From Adineta ricciae (lineage: Eukaryota; Rotifera; Eurotatoria; Adinetida; Adinetidae): a stretch of DNA of 64,000 nt. This document shows positions 57,440 to 64,000 of this stretch, piece after piece. Position numbers and translations under genes: made by a program. Where the stretch lies: NCBI GenBank assembly GCA_905250025.1, contig CAJNOJ010000050.1:64135-128134 (forward strand), written 5' to 3'. Positions within the stretch are counted from its first letter, which is position 1, and every line of letters starts with the position of its first letter. The notes beneath the pieces were generated by a model. It saw nothing but the letters and a program-made list of their open reading frames with translations, made no database searches and was not told where the DNA came from.

Positions 57440-60400
57440 TTATGTACATGTTGATGTTCCCAAAATCTCAGTTGGTGTTGATTGTATGACTGAAGGGAAA
57501 ATGTTGAAAGAGAGAGGAAATATTTGAAATAGGAGCTGTTTCGGACGTACTTGTTCCCGATGCTGCTGATAGAATTGGTTTTTGTTTTCGAAGAAATGCT
57601 TTGCGTTGTTTTTCAATTTTAACTAGCGCACTCTTGAGATTAAAAAAGACTTTTTGACAGTCACGCATACGATCTTTAAGATGTGTTATACGTTCATCAC
57701 CAGTTAAATTGTTATCTAAGATGAGAAAACGATTGGTGAACCATTTGTTGCGTTTTGCTTCTTCGAAACTTACTCAGATCAAGAAAATTGTAACGACTCG
57801 GTCGATGTTTGAACATGTCCTTCAATTGTTGACGCATAGTCATATTCGATGGTGAACTGGATCGATAATCTTCGTTTTCATATTCTAAATTGCACATATG
57901 CAAGTCATCCTATTGTTCTCTCTAGCTTGAAGTATTTACCTGGTTGATTCGCCGATCGTTTTCCACCACGTCGTCCTGCTGTTCGATGACGTTTATCTAG
58001 CAAATCAAACAATGTTTTCTTTTTCAAAAGATCGTTTCCATCGCATGAATTGGTTTTACTTGTGGCATTATCTGATGCTTGTTGTTCAGTTGAATTTGAC
58101 CTTGTTGGAGTTTGATCACCATTGGAGTTATTGTCCCCACCAAGATCAATGCTGAGAGCAGCACCATGATCCAATTTCGTTCTCTTCTTTGCGGATGCCG
58201 ATGTATCCTTCGTACTATTCGGTTCACGTAGTGTACGTCGTTTCTGTTGTCGTACTGATGCACGGCGATTACCAGTTGCTGTTAACGGTGGTGAAGACAG
58301 TATGTTCGATAGAGGTGAGATAGTATCGGCTAGAAGAGATGTTGTTGGTGCTATGAATGGCGTTCGGATGGTTTGCTGAGAAATTGAAGAACTATCGATT
58401 GTTTCTTCTTTTACATAAAACGGGTATTGATGAGGATGTTCATGTCTACACAGATAGAAATATAGAACTAAAGGAAATATGTGTTACAATGAATGCTGAC
58501 ATATCTGATATTGCAAGAAACGGTTCTTCGACTTGTTCTGTCTTTACAGTTGATGTAGAATCCACCTAAAGGAATAACAGTCATTTCTTTGGTGAAAATT
58601 AATAATCATTTGGTGATTCATTACTTTATTGTTTGATGATGCTGCTCTTGATTGCCTTCGTTTGGGAATGGTAGCATGAACATGATCATCGTCTCGTACT
58701 GAACTAGATCCAATATCATTGTCATCAGTTGCTTCAAATTCACCAGGAGTAGAAAGGATATTTTCGTTCTTAGTCACGGATATACTTCGTCGGATGTTTG
58801 TTGGTTCATCCGTTGGTAATCGATTGGTATCAGATTGACTTGTACGAACGGTAGATGCAGACGACAATGCATCATCATCCGTCGAGGATATTGTTTCAAC
58901 ATTAGGCCAATCTAACAAACGAAACGCAGATATTTCGAGGTTGAATACACCGAAAAAGGTAAACGTACTTTCATGTTGACTTTGACTATTATCGTCAGTG
59001 TCCGATTCTTCGGTTTTGGCCTTTTCAACAGATATGGGTTTTGAATTTTTGTGTAGTAGATCATCGTCAATCAGTGTTGACGATGAAGTAAGATCGGCCG
59101 ACGTTGAACTAGTGACTTGCTGTGGATTATTCTGTTCATTCGAGTTTGATGAAGTTGTTGAATCAAGGTGTTGTTGTCGTAATGTATTAATTTGACTAGT
59201 GCGACGTGGCCGTTGTTGGAATAGTGTATTCGTATTTGTTGTATCTTTACGTTCGATAACACGGTCTAATTTAACCCATTCGTCATGACTAAACAAATTC
59301 AAAACTATGAATGTTTACTGAAATGACAGTCATTCGACTAACCGAGAATTCCATCCGGTGTAGTGTACAAATAGCTCCTTTTTATCATCATTTTTCTCGA
59401 TACATCGGGCTGGATATTGTTTTGTTCCATGATTGCCCCATGTTACTAACAGGATATCGTTTATAAATATGTCATCGTACGTTAGTTGAGTATTGCGATT
59501 GGCTGAGATTGTGTCTGTTGTCGTTGGTTGATCATTATTACTGCTAGACGAGGAGAACACAACGATTGATTAGCGTCGTAAAATGAGGACAATTGGACTT
59601 ACCTGAAAGTCTCGGTGCTTTCTTGCGATGATATCGATCGGCGAGCTCGTTTCGACGGAGATAGTTGTTCTTCGGCTTCCGAAACTGACGATGATGTAAA
59701 GACAGGTTCAGAATTTTCGTCCGAATGCGAACGTTTGTTTGAAGTTGTTGCAGGAGTATCATTCTCATTCGATTCTTTCATAGTTGTGGATGAGACTGGC
59801 AGTGCTAACGGAGCTTCGGGTAATTTCACTTCTAACAAAGAAAATATTCATGATCGATTGACAGATTCGAGTATGACAGATTTACCTGGAGTTGGATCAG
59901 TTGGAGTACTAGTGTTTTGTATGCTACTAGCTGGTGTTGGGTCAGCCGTTGCTGCATCTGTGTTGGACGGAACAGCTGTTGCTGGTGGTGGCGGTGGTGA
60001 TGGTGATACAGGAGGGATAGATACTGGGGACACATCACGTATAGTAGTCTTTTTCGTAGATTCAGAAACTGCTGGACGAGTTGGAGACGGCAAGGAAGGT
60101 TTTGTTTGTGTACCGGCGGTATGTGCTAAAGGAAATTAAGTCAATAAGTACAGATTTGATCTAATACATGTACGTACATTTATTGGTTGACGAGCTGTCT
60201 TGAATTTTAGGTATTTTACTGGTACCTTCTTTTAGTACCTGTTTTTTAGGTATTTTATCGATGGGAGTTGTTGGTTTCTTTCTAAAAAAATAGGGAAAAT
60301 GATTGATAAGTACTGTTTTCTTTGGTTTCATATTAACTTACGTTGGATCCGTATTTGAAGAGATTTTTGGAATTTTCATTGTTGGTGCAGCTGATATGGG

Positions 60401-62445
60401 TTTCGTGATACTATCCTCTTGGCCAGTTGGTTTCGTCTTTTTGACAGGTGTGGAAGCCGATCGTTCTTGTGAAGTAGTTTTCGTCGAAGAAGCACTGAAC
60501 TTTGTTGATTTAACGTGACGAGAAAGATCTTTTGCTGTTGTTGACGAAGATGATGATGACGACGACGATGGTTTTGAAAGTCCTGTTCGATCTTTGCTGT
60601 TATTATTATTATTATTATTATTATTCGTTGATGTTTGTGAATGAGTTGTTTTGGGTTTGAATGGTAATAGAGATGAAGGTGTTTTATTGCTTGGCACCGT
60701 CGTACTTGATTTACTCAGTTCATTCGATGAATTTTTCTGCTGCTGAGATGTTTTCGTAATTTGAGATGATTTCGCTGGCGAAATCACTGGTTTCTTAGTT
60801 AACGATGACGAAATTGATTTCGGTTCGCTTTTAATTGGAACGGATTTGATATCGGGAACTTTTTTCTTGTCATCTTTGTTCGACGATGTGACAGTGACTT
60901 TTTTAACAGGCTGACCTGATGACGAACTGCTTGATTGTGCTTTCGGTTTAGCAATAGGTATTGTTATTGTTAATTTCGATTGTTTGCTATCGACATTGGA
61001 TGCTGATGAAGACGATGAAACGGGTTTGGTACTGCCTGAAGCTTTCTTCGCATCGGTTTTCGTTGATGTCGAAGTCGAGGAAGTTGACGGTGGATTGGTC
61101 TTTTTCGGAATAGCCGATGATGAAACGGTAGACTTTTTCGATGGTGTTTGTGAAGGTGCTGGCTTAGCTTTTGATTTCGTACAATGTGATGATGATGAAC
61201 GACTCGATTCATCGTCGGATGTTTCAGTTTCCGATTCACTTTCCGACTCTGATGAGCTGGATGAGATAACATTCGATGGTTTACTTTTATTTGGACCTTT
61301 GCGATTGGGCGTTATCGGTGATTTAGGTATAGATTTCTTTGCTGTAGAAGTTGCTTTTGAATCAACAGATGCTTGAGATTCATTGCTTTTGCGAGACTAA
61401 ACAAGAAACGCATGACGAAGAAGAATATCGATAGATTCATCATACTCTTTGTTTCACCGATGCAGGAGATTGTTTCGATTTGGCTGTCTTCTTTTGATTC
61501 TTTTCTTCTTCATGTTGCTGCTGTTGTCGTGCACGTATTAAACTTCGCCTCGAATCACTACCCATACTGGTTCGGCCACCGAAATAAGCACTCGGTGCGT
61601 TCATTGAACCCAATTTCTTCGAGAGATCTTCGTACGCAAACAAGTATCTAAAAGAAGGCACGAAATGAAAGAATTCACTTCGGAAACAATTCGTTCTTTA
61701 CTTTCGATAGGCTTGCTCGATTGATCGACCATTTTCCGTTGAAACTTCATCGGGCAAACCCATTTTGATATGAATGGTTTCCCATTGGTCATTTTTAGTC
61801 ACCTAAAAGAAATTTGTCACTCGTTCAACAGACATAAACTCGAATTCAAACCTTATTGAAACCACCGTACAGTCGAACAAGCTTGAATAGACGATGAAGG
61901 TCAAGATCGTAGTTTTGAACTTTAGGAATATTGTTTATTGGTGTTCCTAGCAAAGAAAAAAAAGCACAAAATATCACTCCGCAGGTGATCGAAATGTTGA
62001 ACATAGTGTATTAGTTGAATCTGATCCGTTAAATGATTAGTCAACGATGTTAAGTAATTTCGAACGGATTGCAACATGCTCATCAATATTATTCAAACAA
62101 TCTGTCGGAAACGAACAAATACTAACTACGATAGGTTGCTAAATTATGTAACTAAATGTTTGGTACATATCTTGGTTAGGATCTTCTGAGAAGGAAATAT
62201 TTTCGATGATTTCTTTCGTAAATTATATACTACTAGCGGGCGTACCCGCTGCAAAATAAGAAATATCTATGTCGAATGCCTGACGTGTTGAAAAGCTGCA
62301 GCAAATAGAAAAATCAATAGACTCCAAGATTGTATGCTGGCGGTCCTAATTTTTCCCGCCGTGCATCGCACAAAACGACAACTTCAATTATAGCTCTTTA
62401 TGCAAAAGAGTTACCGAAGCTGATTTCTGCCTCAGAACTTATTCA

Positions 62446-62477
<32 letters not shown>

Positions 62478-64000
62478 AATATTCATTCTACACTCCAGCT
62501 ATTCATTCATCGACCTCTTTCTCACTATCACGTCACTTCATACCTTATATCCTTCGAATTCGCCCACCCTCGACATTTATCTTCATTTTTTGAGATCCTG
62601 TAACGCTATTGGTGAGTTTCGCAGATTATCTGTAGCATTCACCGAACTATTATAGGCGTAGAGATCACGTGGATTGTTGTCTTTGAGCACTCAGACGGTC
62701 TTCGCTACCGACCCGCTGCAATTTTTCACATCTCGCAATCCAATTGGTTAGCGTCCAAGGTTGCTTGTAGCATGCACAGGCAGAACACGTGGATTGATGT
62801 CTATGTGCGCTCAGACGGCCTTCGGCCGCCTTCGCTACCGACCCGCTGCAATTTTTCACATCTCGCAATCCTATTGGTCAGCTTCGCAGGTTGCTTGTAG
62901 CATGTATAGGACTCCCATGCGCACGTAGAACACGTGGATTGTTGTCTATGAGCGCTCAGACGGCCTTCGGCCGCCTTCGCTATTAATTTCCTCAATTTGG
63001 GAAATCTCGCAATCCTATTGGTCCGTTTCATATATTGCCTGCAGCAAACGGCTGGCTCCTTTGTTCTCGGGGAAAAGTAGATGTCGACCTTCCTCTGGGT
63101 CTCAGGAAGCATTGTGGAAAGTTCCACGCCGATAGCTGCTACAGGGACTGAATGCATAGCGAACAGACAGACAGACAGACAGACAGACAAACTTTCTTCT
63201 TTATATATATAGATACCTCTATCGTCCATGAATGCAAATAGTTGAGCCACGAACGAATCTTTTTCTTCGGCAGTTTCTTCATCGATCTCGTCGTCGTCAT
63301 CATCATCAGATTCACTTGAACTGGATTCACTTTCACTACTATTTTCTTCATCGCTCTGAGTATTTTTATTATCCGATTTCTGCTGTTGTCGTTTCTTCTT
63401 TTGCCAAACAGCTGGAATTTGATTGTATTTTATGAATTTCTCACAAGCTTGTGTCGCTTGCTTCGACGACGCACGACATAGTGCTTGAATGTCTTGATTA
63501 TTATGATAAGGTTGTACATCATCACGTGTGTGAACAATATATTCTCTTCCATCAACGAAACTTCGTACCCACATGTAATCAGCCAACGCTTTTCGTTTGA
63601 GTACTATTGCTGGGAAAACGTTTTGATCGTTATTTCCTTGTCGTTTAATAGCCACGACCGTCGAAACATCACTTGGATTGGCATTCGTTGTGTCCGTTGA
63701 CGGTGTTACTGTCGATGATGATGATGGCGGCGGTGGCGGCGGGGAGATTGATGCTGTCGGTGTGGTAGTAGGAATTTCTTCGAGAATTTTCTGTTGACCA
63801 TATTGATTCTGATAAAGACGAACACCTTGTAAACATAATGATGAACGTCTCAGCGATTTTTCATCTCCATCATTGAAAACGACAGTATAGAGACTATTGT
63901 CGATGATTTGTTTGATAGTTGCCTGTTTTTCATCGGGATTTGTAGGATTGATAAATGCAGCTAAACCACTTCGTGAATAATGTTGATGAGAATTCGAATC
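57440..64000 (-). CDS. ARID4: ARID4 (RBBP1)-type chromatin protein, 5' end beyond window
   Basis: The gene enters from the right edge on the minus strand. Exon 63217-64000+ carries a Tudor-like end (VFNDGDEKSLRRSSLCLQG) and the RBB1NT region (FPAIVLKRKALADYMWVRSF), then an acidic Ser/Asp tract. Exons 61852-61946, about 61704-61802 and about 61440-61648 encode the ARID (LHRLFKLVRLYGGFNKV, WETIHIKMGLPDE, YLFAYEDLSKKLG). Long Ser/Thr/Lys-rich exons follow, then a chromo-barrel (LLVTWGNHGTKQYPARCIEK, HYTGWNSR, at about 59330-59560) and a C-terminal coiled segment (ERITHLKDRMRDCQKVFF). Domain order Tudor, RBB1NT, ARID, chromo-barrel is that of ARID4A/B, which tether Sin3-HDAC and bind Rb. Internal exon edges are approximate. 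A 1.27-kb intron (61947-63216) holds an inserted repeat. Confidence 0.92.
60598..60625. repeat. (TTA)n trinucleotide run within ARID4 coding exon
   Basis: About nine TTA units on the plus strand, read as an Asn run in the minus-strand ARID4 frame. Confidence 0.85.
62454..62478. repeat. (CT)n microsatellite inside the intronic insertion
   Basis: About 12 CT units. Confidence 0.85.
62666..63050. repeat. Three tandem direct repeats (about 120-145 bp)
   Basis: Copies start at about 62666, 62786 and 62931, each with CACGTGGATTG followed by a TCAGACGG block and a CATCTCGCAATC or close variant. Copies two and three carry an extra GGCCTTCGGCCG hairpin. The third copy diverges at its 3' end. Confidence 0.85.
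63162..63190. repeat. (GACA)n run at the end of the insertion
   Basis: About seven GACA units, followed by the TA-rich terminus. Confidence 0.85.

Larger units (their letters stand above)
62233..63216. mobile_element. Candidate non-autonomous mobile element in an ARID4 intron
   Basis: The block begins near a perfect palindrome, AGCGGG-CGTA-CCCGCT (62235-62250). It contains a (CT)n run, three imperfect direct repeats of about 120-145 bp, GC-rich hairpins, a (GACA)n run and a TA-rich end (TATATATATAGATAC) that stops at the exon boundary. Base composition differs sharply from the flanks. It has no open frame of known type. Its size explains why this intron is about 25 times the local norm. Class is not assigned. 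Confidence 0.6.

Noticed and set aside
59615-60139. 174-residue plus-strand open frame
   Set aside because: Antisense of the low-complexity ARID4 coding exon; the minus strand has the conserved domains, and the plus product is repetitive Gly/Val/Ser.
60984-61376. 130-residue acidic plus-strand open frame
   Set aside because: Mirror of Ser/Lys-rich ARID4 coding sequence, with no independent splice or family support.
62666-63050. CRISPR-like array
   Set aside because: Only three imperfect repeats of 120-145 bp without spacers, in a eukaryotic intron.
62665-63180. C-terminal coding extension of the ARID4 exon across the repeat block
   Set aside because: The open frame continues by chance through tandem repeats; the ARID exon at 61946 joins to 63217 in frame with family-consistent residues.

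Overview
The window is nuclear DNA of a small, intron-rich animal genome, most likely a bdelloid rotifer of the Adineta or Rotaria type. Nearly every intron I could delimit is about 48-60 nt with GT..AG ends, and the base composition is AT-rich. Typical animal genes lie beside genes that most animals lack. The animal genes include the Notch effector RBPJ, Enhancer of zeste, a kainate-type glutamate receptor, ninjurin, exportin-6, MMADHC, SSR3 and an ARID4 protein. The unusual ones are a cellular RNA-dependent RNA polymerase, an OPT oligopeptide transporter, a PatA-type putrescine aminotransferase and an intronless GH3 glycosidase. The organism call is an inference; the gene calls rest on motifs read from spliced frames.

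Layout. 1-4078 (+) is the 3' part of the RdRP gene. 5161-15124 (-) carries a GFRP-like gene, a ninjurin, exportin-6 and MMADHC. 15388-17658 (+) is the GH3 glycosidase, divergent from MMADHC across 263 bp. 18006-19150 (-) is a VIP36-type cargo lectin. 20502-31428 (+) holds a large coiled-coil protein, the PatA-like aminotransferase, a small unknown gene, SSR3 and two tandem Ly6-like genes. 31836-32330 (-) is a calponin-homology protein. 33430-36449 (+) holds SET and a KAR5/Brambleberry-type nuclear-fusion protein. 36514-40999 (-) holds a membrane dipeptidase and a RING-H2 protein. 41707-44392 (+) is E(z). 45754-48490 (-) is the OPT transporter. 50558-57103 (+) holds the glutamate receptor and RBPJ. 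57440 to the right edge (-) is ARID4, which has an unusually large intron filled by a repeat-bearing insertion.

The genes are a mixed set. There is no operon and no CRISPR array, and I saw no tRNA, rRNA or autonomous transposon. Several genes bear on chromatin and small-RNA control (RdRP, E(z), SET, RBPJ, ARID4). Three are candidates for horizontal acquisition (GH3, PatA-like, OPT). Exon junctions were placed by hand from splice signals and reading frame. For most genes the exon lengths sum to a whole number of codons, which supports the models.
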